Positions 8,536 through 17,513 of a stretch of DNA of 64,000 bases are shown here, piece by piece. The position numbers and the translations under genes are program-made. Origin of the DNA: Bacilli bacterium (GTDB taxonomy: Bacteria > Bacillota_I > Bacilli_A > RF39 > UBA660); assembly GCA_017513865.1 (NCBI GenBank), contig JAFWMN010000003.1:34257-98256 (forward strand). Reading direction: 5' to 3'. Under the pieces are notes generated by a model, which saw only the letters and a program-made list of their open reading frames with translations, was not told the DNA's origin and searched no databases. Within the stretch, counting starts at the first letter, position 1, and each line of letters begins with the position of its first letter.

Positions 8536-8835
8536 ATGGCAAAGAAGAAAAACAAGACAAAAATAACCAAAGGCGAAGCGTTACTATATACTGCCGCTAT
8601 TTTTTCATTTGTCATAATGCTAGGCCTTAAAATATTTTGTGGGGCTTCTATTGGTGAAATGAAAATGAGCATCGAAGAAAAAAAATATAAAATAGATACT
8701 CAAGAAAAAACAAATGAAAGTTTAACTATGAAAGTAAATGAACTCACATCATTCGAAAATGTTAAGAAAGTTGTTGAGGAAATGGGGCTAGCATATAACA
8801 ATGATAATATAATCGTCGTTGATAGTGGAAGGTGA
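8536..8835 (+). CDS. ftsL: FtsL-like cell division protein
   Basis: 99 residues: a Lys-rich cytoplasmic head, one membrane helix at about residues 16-34, then a heptad-like coiled coil up to about residue 85. Sequence similarity is weak, as is normal for FtsL, and the call rests on this architecture plus its place between rsmH and a class B PBP gene. I start at ATG 8536 since GAAAGGATGG precedes it. The stop overlaps the binding site of the next gene. Confidence 0.8.
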   Translation: MAKKKNKTKITKGEALLYTAAIFSFVIMLGLKIFCGASIGEMKMSIEEKKYKIDTQEKTNESLTMKVNELTSFENVKKVVEEMGLAYNNDNIIVVDSGR

Positions 8836-8839
8836 TTAT

Positions 8840-11005
8840 GTGAGCAAACAAAAAAGTCAAGTAAATAATTGGAAATACCCAAGAAATACCTTTCTTGTTT
8901 TTTTGTTTGCTATAATTATTCTATTCGCTAAATATGCTTATATTGCTATATCACCTAATATAAATGGCCGAAACATGAAAGCTTTTGCCGCTAACAGAAA
9001 TACTGTATCAAGAATACTAAAAGCTAAAAGAGGAAACATTTACGATTCTGAAGGAAATGTTCTCGCTCATAATGTTACCTCATATACTTTGATTGCTTAT
9101 TTAGATCCCAAAAGAAGTACTAAAACTAAAATACATCATGTAAAAGATGTTGATATGACAGCCAAAGCCCTAGCTGAAATCTTAGAGGGTGATGAAAACG
9201 AAATAAAAATGCGTCTAGAAAAAGGAAAAAATGAAAATAAATATCAAATAGAATTCGGTACTATTGGTAAAAATATTACCGAAATGAAAAAAAGTGAAAT
9301 TGAAAAAATAAATTTACCAGGAATTGATTTTGAAGAAAATTATAAAAGATATTATCCAAATGGTGATTTTGCTTCATATATATTAGGTTATGCGAAAACA
9401 AATGAAACAAAAAATGAAGATGGTAAAATAGAAACAACTATTGATGGTGAACTTGGAATTGAAGCTAAATTTGACGATGAACTAAAAGGGACCGATGGAT
9501 ATTTAAAATATCAACAAGATCGTTTTGGTTATAAAATACCAGATACCCCAGAAACTAGAATTGAAGCTTTAAATGGTGATGATATATACTTAACCATAGA
9601 TTCAAACATTCAAAGATTTGTTGAAACAGAAGTACAAGTTATAGATCAGAAATACCACCCAGAATGGACTATGATATCTGTAATGGATGCCAAAACAGGC
9701 GATATTTTAGCATCATCTGGAACACCTTCATTTAATCCTAATATAAGAAACTTAGTCAGTTATCAAAACCCATTAGTGTCTAACGCTTTTGAACCAGGAT
9801 CAACGATGAAAATATATACATATATGTGCGCCATTGAAAAAGGAACATATAATGGAAATGCCATCTTTAGATCAGGAAAAATAGAAGTAGCAGATGCAGT
9901 TATTAAAGACTGGAATAATACTGGTTGGGGAACTATAAATTATGATAAAGGTTTTGAATACTCGAGTAACGTCGGTGTTACTACGATGATAAATAAATTT
10001 ATAAATAGAGATGAACTAAAAACATGCTTTAAAAAATATGGTTTTGGTAAATCTACAGGAATTGATTTATCAAAAGAGGTAACAGGAGCACTAGGATTTA
10101 AATATCCTGTAGAAGTAGCTAATGCCAGCTTTGGACAAGGTATCAACACCACCGCTATCCAGCACCTAAAAGCTTTATCGATGCTTGCTAATAATGGTAA
10201 AGAAGTTACTCCGCATGTTGTTTCTAAAATAGTTGATTCAAATACCGGTAAAACAACATACAAAAGAGAGATTGAAAAAACCGAAGCCTTAGCTAGCGAA
10301 AACACTATAAATAAAATAAAAGATTTAATGTACAACGTTGTTAACAGTACAGACCCTGAAGCAACTGGTAAAAAATACTTTATTGAAGGATTTAACATTA
10401 TTGGTAAAACTGGAACATCACAGATTTACGATGAAAAAAGAGGGGGTTATTTAAAAGGCGAAAACGACTACATATATTCATTTGCTGGTATGTATCCAAA
10501 AGATAATCCGGAAGTAATCATATATGCAGCCATAAAAAAACCTGACACCCCAACTTCAAGTACTTTAAGTCCATCAATTGTTAGTCTAATGAAAAACATT
10601 GCCAAATATCGAAATATTTTTGAAGGAAACAGTCAAAATAATAATAGTAATGTAACATCTTTAGTATTAGATTCTTATATCAATAAAAAAACTGAAGACG
10701 TTAAAAATTTAATGAATCAAAATAATATCAAAACAGTAATAATTGGCAGTGGTGATAAAATAATTGATCAATATCCAAATAAAGGTGAAAAAGTTCTTTC
10801 CTATGATAAAGTATTCTTAATAACCAATAAAGATCAAGGTAAAATGCCAGACTTAACTGGATATTCTAGATCAGATGCAATATATTTAATGAAAAAATTA
10901 GGATATAAATATGAACTAGAAGGATATGGGCATGTTATAAGTCAAAGTATAGCTCCCGGAATGGATGTTGGTGAAAATAAAGTTATTATAAAATTAGAAG
11001 CTTAA
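8840..11005 (+). CDS. Class B penicillin-binding protein with PASTA domains (FtsI/PBP2B type)
   Basis: 721 residues. One N-terminal membrane helix, a PBP dimerisation domain, then the transpeptidase with the three active-site motifs STMK (S321, K324), SSN (375-377) and KTG (523-525), then two C-terminal PASTA repeats ending in SIAPGMDVGENKVIIKLEA. It would crosslink septal peptidoglycan with FtsW. The start is GTG 8840, directly after GGAAGGTG; an ATG two bases earlier runs into TGA. The stop region forms a hairpin terminator. Confidence 0.94.
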   Translation: MSKQKSQVNNWKYPRNTFLVFLFAIIILFAKYAYIAISPNINGRNMKAFAANRNTVSRILKAKRGNIYDSEGNVLAHNVTSYTLIAYLDPKRSTKTKIHHVKDVDMTAKALAEILEGDENEIKMRLEKGKNENKYQIEFGTIGKNITEMKKSEIEKINLPGIDFEENYKRYYPNGDFASYILGYAKTNETKNEDGKIETTIDGELGIEAKFDDELKGTDGYLKYQQDRFGYKIPDTPETRIEALNGDDIYLTIDSNIQRFVETEVQVIDQKYHPEWTMISVMDAKTGDILASSGTPSFNPNIRNLVSYQNPLVSNAFEPGSTMKIYTYMCAIEKGTYNGNAIFRSGKIEVADAVIKDWNNTGWGTINYDKGFEYSSNVGVTTMINKFINRDELKTCFKKYGFGKSTGIDLSKEVTGALGFKYPVEVANASFGQGINTTAIQHLKALSMLANNGKEVTPHVVSKIVDSNTGKTTYKREIEKTEALASENTINKIKDLMYNVVNSTDPEATGKKYFIEGFNIIGKTGTSQIYDEKRGGYLKGENDYIYSFAGMYPKDNPEVIIYAAIKKPDTPTSSTLSPSIVSLMKNIAKYRNIFEGNSQNNNSNVTSLVLDSYINKKTEDVKNLMNQNNIKTVIIGSGDKIIDQYPNKGEKVLSYDKVFLITNKDQGKMPDLTGYSRSDAIYLMKKLGYKYELEGYGHVISQSIAPGMDVGENKVIIKLEA

Positions 11006-11018
11006 ATAAGCTTCTTTT
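10996..11018 (+). terminator. Terminator after the first PBP gene
   Basis: AGAAGCTT-AAAT-AAGCTTCT is a perfect stem followed by T; it includes the last codons of the gene. Confidence 0.75.
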
Positions 11019-11063
11019 AAAATGCTAAAATTCGTGATAAAATATAAATAACGGAGGCCAAAA

Positions 11064-11336
11064 ATGAAGAAGTATTTTATATTTTTGTTTGTTATATTTT
11101 TATTAATGGGGTGTTCAAAAAATGAAGAAGTGACCTGCATAATTAATAATAAAAAAGCTACATTTGCTTTAAAAAGAGGCATCATTGTAAAATATAAACT
11201 AGATGGCAAAGAAAAGAAAAATTATGAAATTGATGAAATAAATGGGACATATTTTACTAGTTCAGAAAACAATGAGGAAGGAAAAATTGTTCTTAAAAGT
11301 TATGTAGAGTCATTAGGAGGAACATGTAATGAGTAA
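11064..11336 (+). CDS. Small lipoprotein of unknown function
   Basis: 90 residues with a lipoprotein signal peptide (hydrophobic core then LLMGCS at about residues 13-18). The mature part is small, charged and has two Cys (TCIIN and GGTCNE) that might pair. ACGGAGG precedes the ATG. Its last 8 bases overlap the start of the CapA gene, so the two are translationally linked. No family recognised. Confidence 0.8.
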   Translation: MKKYFIFLFVIFLLMGCSKNEEVTCIINNKKATFALKRGIIVKYKLDGKEKKNYEIDEINGTYFTSSENNEEGKIVLKSYVESLGGTCNE

Positions 11337-12516
11337 AAGGAAAAAAAGAAGGTTAAAAAAAAGAAGAATTTTCGGCCTAATTATAATCATTGCTTTACTT
11401 TTTTTACTAGCCATAACAGTTTTCAATAAAAAAGAACCACAAAAAAAAGCAAAAAGTATAATACCTAAGATAAAACAAGAAGAAAAAGTTGAAACGGCCA
11501 AATTAAGTATGGTTATGGTCGGCGATGCCCTGCTTCATGGTTCAGTTTATAGGGATGCTTATAAAGATGGAAAATATGATTTTTCTCATCAATTAGAATT
11601 TATAAAACCAATAATTAAAAACTATGATCTAGCATTCTATAATCAAGAAACAATATTGGGTGGTACCGAATTAGGTTTATCAGATTATCCAACGTTTAAT
11701 TCACCATGGGAGTTTGGTGATAATATGCTAGATGCTGGATTTAATATCGTAAATTTAGCTACCAATCATACTATGGATAGAGGCGAAAAAGCCATAATAA
11801 AATCTTGTGAATATTGGAACCCAAAAAAGAAAGATATCTTATTTGCTGGAAGTTATTGTTCATTTGAAGATCAAAATGAAATTAAAATTTTTGAAAAAAA
11901 TGGAATAAAATATACAATGCTTTCATATACATATGGAACCAATGGAATCCCAGTTCCTAAAGGAAAAGAATATTTAGTAAATTTATATAGTGATGAGCAA
12001 GCAAAAAAAGATATTGAAAAAGTAAGAGATAAAGTAGATTTATTATTAATTTCTATGCACTGGGGTATTGAATATCAAACAGAACCAACTGCTGAACAAA
12101 AAAGAGAAGCAGAATATTTATCAAATTTAGGAGCTGATATAATTATTGGAACTCATCCGCATATTATTGAACCAGTTACTTATATAAATGATACTTTAGT
12201 AATTTATTCATTAGGCAATTTCATCTCTGCTCAATCTACCAATAGTGATTATAATACAATGGTTGAACTTATGACATCAGTAGATATTGTAAAAGAAACT
12301 AAAGGTAATAAAAGTACCCTTAAATTAGAAAATTTAAACAATGAACTTTTATATAATTACTACACAAAAGGTAGTGGCAGATGGTATAACTTTAAAGTAG
12401 TTCCTTTCAGCCAAATGAATACAAATTATAATTCTGATTATAAAAGACTATACGATAAATATAGCAAAGTTGTAAAATTATATGATGAAAATATACCTGT
12501 AAAAGAAGCCGCATAG
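11329..12516 (+). CDS. CapA family membrane-anchored phosphoesterase-like protein
   Basis: 395 residues: a Lys/Arg-rich head, one membrane helix at about 15-30, then a CapA/PgsA calcineurin-like domain. The metal-ligand motifs are present: VGDALLHGS, YNQETILGG, NLATNHTMDRG, SMHWGIEYQ and IIGTHPHIIEPV followed by YSLGNFI. CapA proteins take part in polyglutamate and other surface polymers; the substrate here is unknown, and PgsB/PgsC partners are not seen. It sits inside the cell-wall cluster. Start ATG after GGAGGAACATGTA. Confidence 0.88.
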   Translation: MSKRKKRRLKKRRIFGLIIIIALLFLLAITVFNKKEPQKKAKSIIPKIKQEEKVETAKLSMVMVGDALLHGSVYRDAYKDGKYDFSHQLEFIKPIIKNYDLAFYNQETILGGTELGLSDYPTFNSPWEFGDNMLDAGFNIVNLATNHTMDRGEKAIIKSCEYWNPKKKDILFAGSYCSFEDQNEIKIFEKNGIKYTMLSYTYGTNGIPVPKGKEYLVNLYSDEQAKKDIEKVRDKVDLLLISMHWGIEYQTEPTAEQKREAEYLSNLGADIIIGTHPHIIEPVTYINDTLVIYSLGNFISAQSTNSDYNTMVELMTSVDIVKETKGNKSTLKLENLNNELLYNYYTKGSGRWYNFKVVPFSQMNTNYNSDYKRLYDKYSKVVKLYDENIPVKEAA

Positions 12517-12526
12517 CTTCTTTTTC
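12503..12526 (+). terminator. Terminator after the CapA gene
   Basis: AAGAAGC and GCTTCTT around CGCATA, followed by T; the stop codon lies in the loop. Confidence 0.75.
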
Positions 12527-12609
12527 TTTACGTAAAACACTAAAACAAGATTCAAAAAACATTGAATATTTGAAATTATTATAATAAAATTATTATAAAG
12601 GAGAATAAT

Positions 12610-13437
12610 ATGAAGAAAAATATTTTGATAATAGTGTTATTATTAATTGTTGCCGGTTTAAGTGTTTTTATTATATATGATAAAACCTTAAAACAAGAAG
12701 CAAAACCAAAGGAAACAAAAAAAGAAGTTAAAGAAGAAGTATTGGACGTGACCTCACAAGAAGTATTAAAACTATTAAATAATGTAAACCTCTTAGCTAA
12801 AAACAATCATAGTGATGTATATTATGGTTATTTATACAAAAAAGATTCATTAAAAGCTGAAGAAATGGATGATGATTTAATTGTCGCTATCGGTGTTTAC
12901 CATGAACATTTGAAATGTACTCAATCTTGGGATGAAAAATGCATAAAAACAACAAGTGAAAATCCTGCCGGTGAAGTGACTATACCCGCAGAAAATGTAA
13001 AAAAAGTAATAAATGAAATTTTAGGTGATATTAAATATGTAAACACTGATATAAAATCAGTAAGCTGTTCTGGTGGTTATAAATATAATAAAAATGATAA
13101 TTATGTTGGAATCGCTCCGGCATGCGGCTATGCTGGCGATAGTTATGACTTTTTAGAAACAAAAATTGCTAAGGCAATAAGAAAAGATAAAAGCCTAGAT
13201 ATTTATGTTAAGGTGGCTTTCGGTCACTATGATTTTAATGAGAATGAGCAAAGCAATAATTCCTTATATCACATCTATAATGACTTTAATAAAACAAGTG
13301 AAATATATAAAGCTAAAGAAGGAATATATGACTTTGATGAAGTTTTATTAAATTATGCTGATAAACTTCCATTATATAAATTACACTTTGAAAAAGAAAA
13401 TGATAATTATCATTTTAAAGGGTCATACAAACAATAA
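12610..13437 (+). CDS. Exported single-pass protein of unknown function
   Basis: 275 residues: one membrane helix at about residues 4-22, a Lys/Glu-rich linker, then a soluble domain with four Cys (KCTQSWDEKC, SVSCSGGYKYN, PACGYAG) that may be disulfide bonded. AAAGGAG precedes the ATG. It lies between the CapA gene and the second PBP, each separated by a terminator. I do not recognise the family. Confidence 0.75.
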   Translation: MKKNILIIVLLLIVAGLSVFIIYDKTLKQEAKPKETKKEVKEEVLDVTSQEVLKLLNNVNLLAKNNHSDVYYGYLYKKDSLKAEEMDDDLIVAIGVYHEHLKCTQSWDEKCIKTTSENPAGEVTIPAENVKKVINEILGDIKYVNTDIKSVSCSGGYKYNKNDNYVGIAPACGYAGDSYDFLETKIAKAIRKDKSLDIYVKVAFGHYDFNENEQSNNSLYHIYNDFNKTSEIYKAKEGIYDFDEVLLNYADKLPLYKLHFEKENDNYHFKGSYKQ

Positions 13438-13459
13438 AGTCCTATATGGACTTTTTTAT
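13436..13459 (+). terminator. Terminator after the 12610 gene
   Basis: AAAGTCC-TATAT-GGACTTT is a perfect 7-bp stem followed by T; it overlaps the stop codon. Confidence 0.8.
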
Positions 13460-13506
13460 TTGTCAAAATTTTGGGGGCCCGCACATATATTTTATTGGTG
13501 AATAAT

Positions 13507-15411
13507 ATGTTTTTTAAAAGTATTCATACTAGAATTAAAATAGTATTATTAATACTATTTATAATTTTTTTCATAATTATATTAAGAGTATTTTATATAG
13601 AAGTGATTGATTATTCAAAATTAAATAAATATGCCAGTAATTTATGGAGTAGAAATTTACCAATTAAAGCTGACCGAGGATTAATATATGATAGAAATGG
13701 GATAATCCTTGCGGATAATGTGACAACGACATCGCTAGTAATAATACCAAATCAAATAAGAGATAAAAAACAAACAGCTAAAGCCCTAGCCCAAATATTA
13801 AATATAGATTATGAGGCTATGTTTAAACACATTAATAAAAAAACATCAATAGAAAGAGTACATCCTGAAGGACGAAGACTTTCTTATGAAACAGCTGATA
13901 AAATTAAAAACTTAAAACTAGAAGGCATTTATTTAGTAAAAGAATCAAAAAGAAAATATCCATACGATTCTTACATGGCACACACTTTAGGATTTGTTGG
14001 AATAGATAATCAAGGACTTTCAGGCATAGAACTTACATACAATAAGTACTTAACTGGAGAAGATGGCGCCATAAAGTATTTTAGCGATGCAAAAGGAAAT
14101 AAATTAAAATTAAATGAAATATATGAAAGACCACAAAATGGAATGAATATAACTTTAACTATAAATAATGAAATTCAAATATCATTAGAAAGAGAATTAA
14201 GTAATGCTGTTACAAAATATAATCCCGATAGGATGGTTGGGTTAGTGATGAATCCAAATAATGGTGAAATATTAGCCATATCTGCAAGGCCTAATTTTTC
14301 ACAAGAAAATTACCAAAATTACTCCATAGAAGAAATAAATAGAAATTTACCAATATGGGCTACCTATGAACCAGGCTCAACTTTCAAAATAATAACTTTA
14401 GCAGCCTCTTTAGAAGAAAAAACTGTAGATTTAGAAAAAGATGTTTTTTATGATAAGGGAAGTATAAAAGTTGAAAATGCAACAATTCATTGTTGGAAAC
14501 ACGGAGGCCATGGGAAAGAAACATTTATGGAAGTTGTTGAAAACTCATGTAATCCAGGATTTGTCATTCTGGGACAAAGATTAGGTACAAATACTTTATT
14601 TGATTATATTGATAAATTTGGTTTTGGGAAAAAAACCGGTATCGATTTAAATGGGGAAGCTACTGGAATAATATTTGATAGAAGCAAAGTAGGGCCAGTA
14701 GAACTAGCCACTACTGCCTTTGGCCAAGGTGTTTCTGTAACGCCAATACAACAAATAACTGCAGTAAGTGCGGCTATAAACGGAGGAAATCTTTATAAAC
14801 CATATATCGTAAAAAGTATTAATGAACCTGAAACTAACACAGTTATTAAAGAAAATAAAAAAACTTTAGTAAGAAAAGTAATCAGTGAAGATACCAGCGC
14901 AAAAGTAAGAAATGCTTTAGAAAATGTTGTTGCTAACGGCAGTGGTAGACCTGCTTATATTGATGGGTATAGAGTAGGTGGTAAAACCGGTACAGCCCAA
15001 AAAGCCGAAAATGGAAGATATTTAACTAATAATTATATATTATCATTTATTGGTTTTCTTCCAGCAGATAATCCCAAAGTAGTCGTTTATATAGCAATAG
15101 ATAATCCAAAAGGAACAATTCAGTATGGTGGAACAACCGTTGGCCCCTTGTCTAAAGCCGTTTTAAAAGATGCGATAAAAGCATTAAAAATTCCTAAATC
15201 AAATGGTGGTAAAGAAAAAAAATATAAATGGCCAGATCTTAAAACTATAACTGTTCCTGATGTAACTGGAAAAAATATAGAAGAGGCTAAAAAAGAGCTA
15301 GAAGGATTAAATGTAATTATAAGTGGAAATGGAAATACCATAATTCATCAATCACCAGAACCTAATACCAAACTAAATGAAGGTAAAACCGTAAGACTTT
15401 TTACCAGTTAG
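13507..15411 (+). CDS. Class B penicillin-binding protein with one PASTA domain (FtsI/SpoVD type)
   Basis: 634 residues: one membrane helix at about residues 12-35, the LPIKADRGLIYDRNG motif after it, then the transpeptidase with STFK (S291, K294), SCN (347-349) and KTG (493-495), and one C-terminal PASTA repeat (IPDVTGKN-like). It is the second class B PBP of the cluster and is immediately followed by mraY and ftsW, the arrangement of a divisome or elongasome transpeptidase with its SEDS partner. Start ATG 13507 after TTGGTGAAT; the frame is open upstream through an unusual GC-rich patch. Confidence 0.93.
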   Translation: MFFKSIHTRIKIVLLILFIIFFIIILRVFYIEVIDYSKLNKYASNLWSRNLPIKADRGLIYDRNGIILADNVTTTSLVIIPNQIRDKKQTAKALAQILNIDYEAMFKHINKKTSIERVHPEGRRLSYETADKIKNLKLEGIYLVKESKRKYPYDSYMAHTLGFVGIDNQGLSGIELTYNKYLTGEDGAIKYFSDAKGNKLKLNEIYERPQNGMNITLTINNEIQISLERELSNAVTKYNPDRMVGLVMNPNNGEILAISARPNFSQENYQNYSIEEINRNLPIWATYEPGSTFKIITLAASLEEKTVDLEKDVFYDKGSIKVENATIHCWKHGGHGKETFMEVVENSCNPGFVILGQRLGTNTLFDYIDKFGFGKKTGIDLNGEATGIIFDRSKVGPVELATTAFGQGVSVTPIQQITAVSAAINGGNLYKPYIVKSINEPETNTVIKENKKTLVRKVISEDTSAKVRNALENVVANGSGRPAYIDGYRVGGKTGTAQKAENGRYLTNNYILSFIGFLPADNPKVVVYIAIDNPKGTIQYGGTTVGPLSKAVLKDAIKALKIPKSNGGKEKKYKWPDLKTITVPDVTGKNIEEAKKELEGLNVIISGNGNTIIHQSPEPNTKLNEGKTVRLFTS

Positions 15412-15419
15412 GAGGAAAC

Positions 15420-16412
15420 ATGATTATTTTAATTAAATCAGTAATGTCTATAATGATCGGCTTTATTTTTTCTGGATTATTAGGTTTAATGATAGTTCCC
15501 TTTTTTAAAAAAAGACAATTCAATCAAGTTTTAAATAGATTTTTAGAAAAAGAACATAAAGAAAAAGTTGGAACACCAACTATGGGAGGATTAATATTTA
15601 TAATTCCTTCATTTTTAATAACGTTAATTTTAATAGTATTTAATAAAATAAAATTATATGATAGTTTGATTATTATTATGTTTACTTTTATTAGTTATGC
15701 CATAATTGGTTTTATCGATGATTTTTTAATAATAAAAAAACAAAACAATAAAGGCTTAAGCAAAAATCAAAAGCTTATTATGCAAGTTATAATAGCCATA
15801 GTTTTTTTCTATTTATTTATGAAAACAGGAAACGAACCATTAATATGGATTCATACATTAAAAATAAGAAAAAATATTGGCTGGCTATATGGATTGTTCA
15901 TATTATTTATTTTAACTGCTTCTTCAAATGCGGTTAATTTAACTGATGGTTTAGATGGCCTAGCTGGAGGTCTTTCATTAATAAGTTTTATAACTTTTGG
16001 AATTCTTTCATGGAATGCGGATTGGCTATTAGGATATGAAGAAATAGCTATTTTCGCTTTTATTTTAGTAGGATCATTATTAGGATTTATGATTTTTAAT
16101 GTAAACAAAGCTAAAATATTTATGGGGGATATTGGATCACTTGCGTTAGGAGCCACTTTAGGAGCCTATGCCATCATAACAAGACATGAATTATTATTAA
16201 TTTTAATTGGTATAGTTTTTATAATTGAAACAGTAAGCTGCATAATTCAATTAATAGTATATAAATATACTAAAAAAAGAGTATTTCTCATGACGCCTAT
16301 TCATCATACATTTGAAAAATTAGGTTGGAATGAGCAAGATATTGTAAAACTATTTTGGATTATTGGCTTAATTGCCAGCATGATTGCTATCATATGGGGT
16401 GTAATTTTATGA
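15420..16412 (+). CDS. mraY: Phospho-N-acetylmuramoyl-pentapeptide-transferase, copy 1
   Basis: 330 residues, about ten membrane helices. It transfers phospho-MurNAc-pentapeptide to undecaprenyl phosphate (lipid I). Conserved motifs: GTPTMGGLIF, GFIDDFL, NLTDGLDGLAGG and FMGDIGSLALG. The last loop reads PIHHTFEKLGW (HHT at 295-297) where the family, and copy 2 at 21984, has HHH. AGGAGG precedes the ATG. It overlaps ftsW by ATGA. Confidence 0.95.
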   Translation: MIILIKSVMSIMIGFIFSGLLGLMIVPFFKKRQFNQVLNRFLEKEHKEKVGTPTMGGLIFIIPSFLITLILIVFNKIKLYDSLIIIMFTFISYAIIGFIDDFLIIKKQNNKGLSKNQKLIMQVIIAIVFFYLFMKTGNEPLIWIHTLKIRKNIGWLYGLFILFILTASSNAVNLTDGLDGLAGGLSLISFITFGILSWNADWLLGYEEIAIFAFILVGSLLGFMIFNVNKAKIFMGDIGSLALGATLGAYAIITRHELLLILIGIVFIIETVSCIIQLIVYKYTKKRVFLMTPIHHTFEKLGWNEQDIVKLFWIIGLIASMIAIIWGVIL

Positions 16413-17485
16413 AAAAAATGAACATACCTCTTTTCATAAGTGTTATAACCTTGTCACTATTTGGCCTTTTAATGATCTATTCATCATCATATGTGTGGTC
16501 TTTATATAAATTTTCAGATCCATTTAAATATTTAAAAAATCAAAGCTTGTTTCTTATAATAGGAATAGTATTAATGTATATAGTTAGTAAAATAAATTAT
16601 AAAAAATATTATAAGTATTCAAATAAAATATTCATAATATGTTTTATCCTAATGATTCTAGTTTTAATAATTGGTTCAAAGCGAAACGGTAGTAAAAGTT
16701 GGTTTGGCATAGGATCTTTTGGAATTCAACCGTCAGAATTTATGAAACTATCAATGATAATATTTACCAGTAAATATTTGTGCAAAAATAAAAAAGAAAT
16801 AAATAATGTAAAAAAAGGAGTATTGCCGATATTAATTATGACTTTAATAATATTCGCACTAATAATGTTACAACCCGATTTTGGAACAGGCATAATCTTA
16901 GTAATAGGGATTATGGGTCTACTTTTTGTTGGTGGCGTAAATATAAAGTTTTTTTTAAAAATAGGCATTCTAGGAATAGGAGGAATAATAGGTCTTATAA
17001 TTGCTGCCCCTTATAGATTAAAAAGAATACTATCATTTTTAAATCCATGGAGTGATCCTCTAGGAAGCGGTTTTCAAATAATTCAATCTTTATATGCGAT
17101 TGGGCCAGGAGGATTATTAGGATATGGGTTAGGGGGATCAAGACAAAAACACTTTTACTTGCCAGAACCCCAAACAGATTTTATTTTTTCAATTATCAGT
17201 GAAGAATTTGGTTTTTTAGGAGTATTAATAGTATCTCTTCTTTTTTGTACAATAATATTTGAATCAATAAAAATAGCTTTAAATTGTAATGATTTGTTTG
17301 GAAAATATTTATCTTTCGGTATTGTGTTTATGCTGTCGTTTCAAACAATATTAAACTTAAGTGTTGTTATTGGTCTTATCCCAGTAACTGGAGTAACTTT
17401 GCCATTTTTAAGTTATGGTGGTTCTAGCTTGTTAATTACGTTACTATCAATGGGAATTATCCTTAACATCTCTAAATATAAATAA
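16409..17485 (+). CDS. ftsW: SEDS peptidoglycan glycosyltransferase FtsW
   Basis: 358 residues with about ten membrane helices. It polymerises lipid II with a class B PBP at the septum. Motifs: GIQPSEFMKL, LLQPDFGTG-like (MLQPDFGTGIIL), LPEPQTDFIFSIISEEFGFLG and PVTGVTLPFLSYGGSS. The start at 16409 overlaps the mraY stop by four bases with GGGGTG upstream. FtsW rather than RodA is chosen from position next to mraY, but RodA cannot be excluded. Confidence 0.92.
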   Translation: MKKMNIPLFISVITLSLFGLLMIYSSSYVWSLYKFSDPFKYLKNQSLFLIIGIVLMYIVSKINYKKYYKYSNKIFIICFILMILVLIIGSKRNGSKSWFGIGSFGIQPSEFMKLSMIIFTSKYLCKNKKEINNVKKGVLPILIMTLIIFALIMLQPDFGTGIILVIGIMGLLFVGGVNIKFFLKIGILGIGGIIGLIIAAPYRLKRILSFLNPWSDPLGSGFQIIQSLYAIGPGGLLGYGLGGSRQKHFYLPEPQTDFIFSIISEEFGFLGVLIVSLLFCTIIFESIKIALNCNDLFGKYLSFGIVFMLSFQTILNLSVVIGLIPVTGVTLPFLSYGGSSLLITLLSMGIILNISKYK

Positions 17486-17513
17486 AAAAGGACAGTTTAA
17501 ATTCTGTCTTTTT
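17485..17513. terminator. Bidirectional terminator shared by ftsW and murF
   Basis: AAAAAGGACAG pairs with CTGTCTTTTT (one G-T wobble) around TTTAAATT. The two convergent stop codons flank or lie inside it. Confidence 0.8.

Noticed and set aside
9940..10398. Long open frame on the minus strand inside the first PBP gene
   Set aside because: It has no ribosome binding site, no family signature and lies fully within a clear PBP coding region; it is a shadow of the AT-rich codon pattern.
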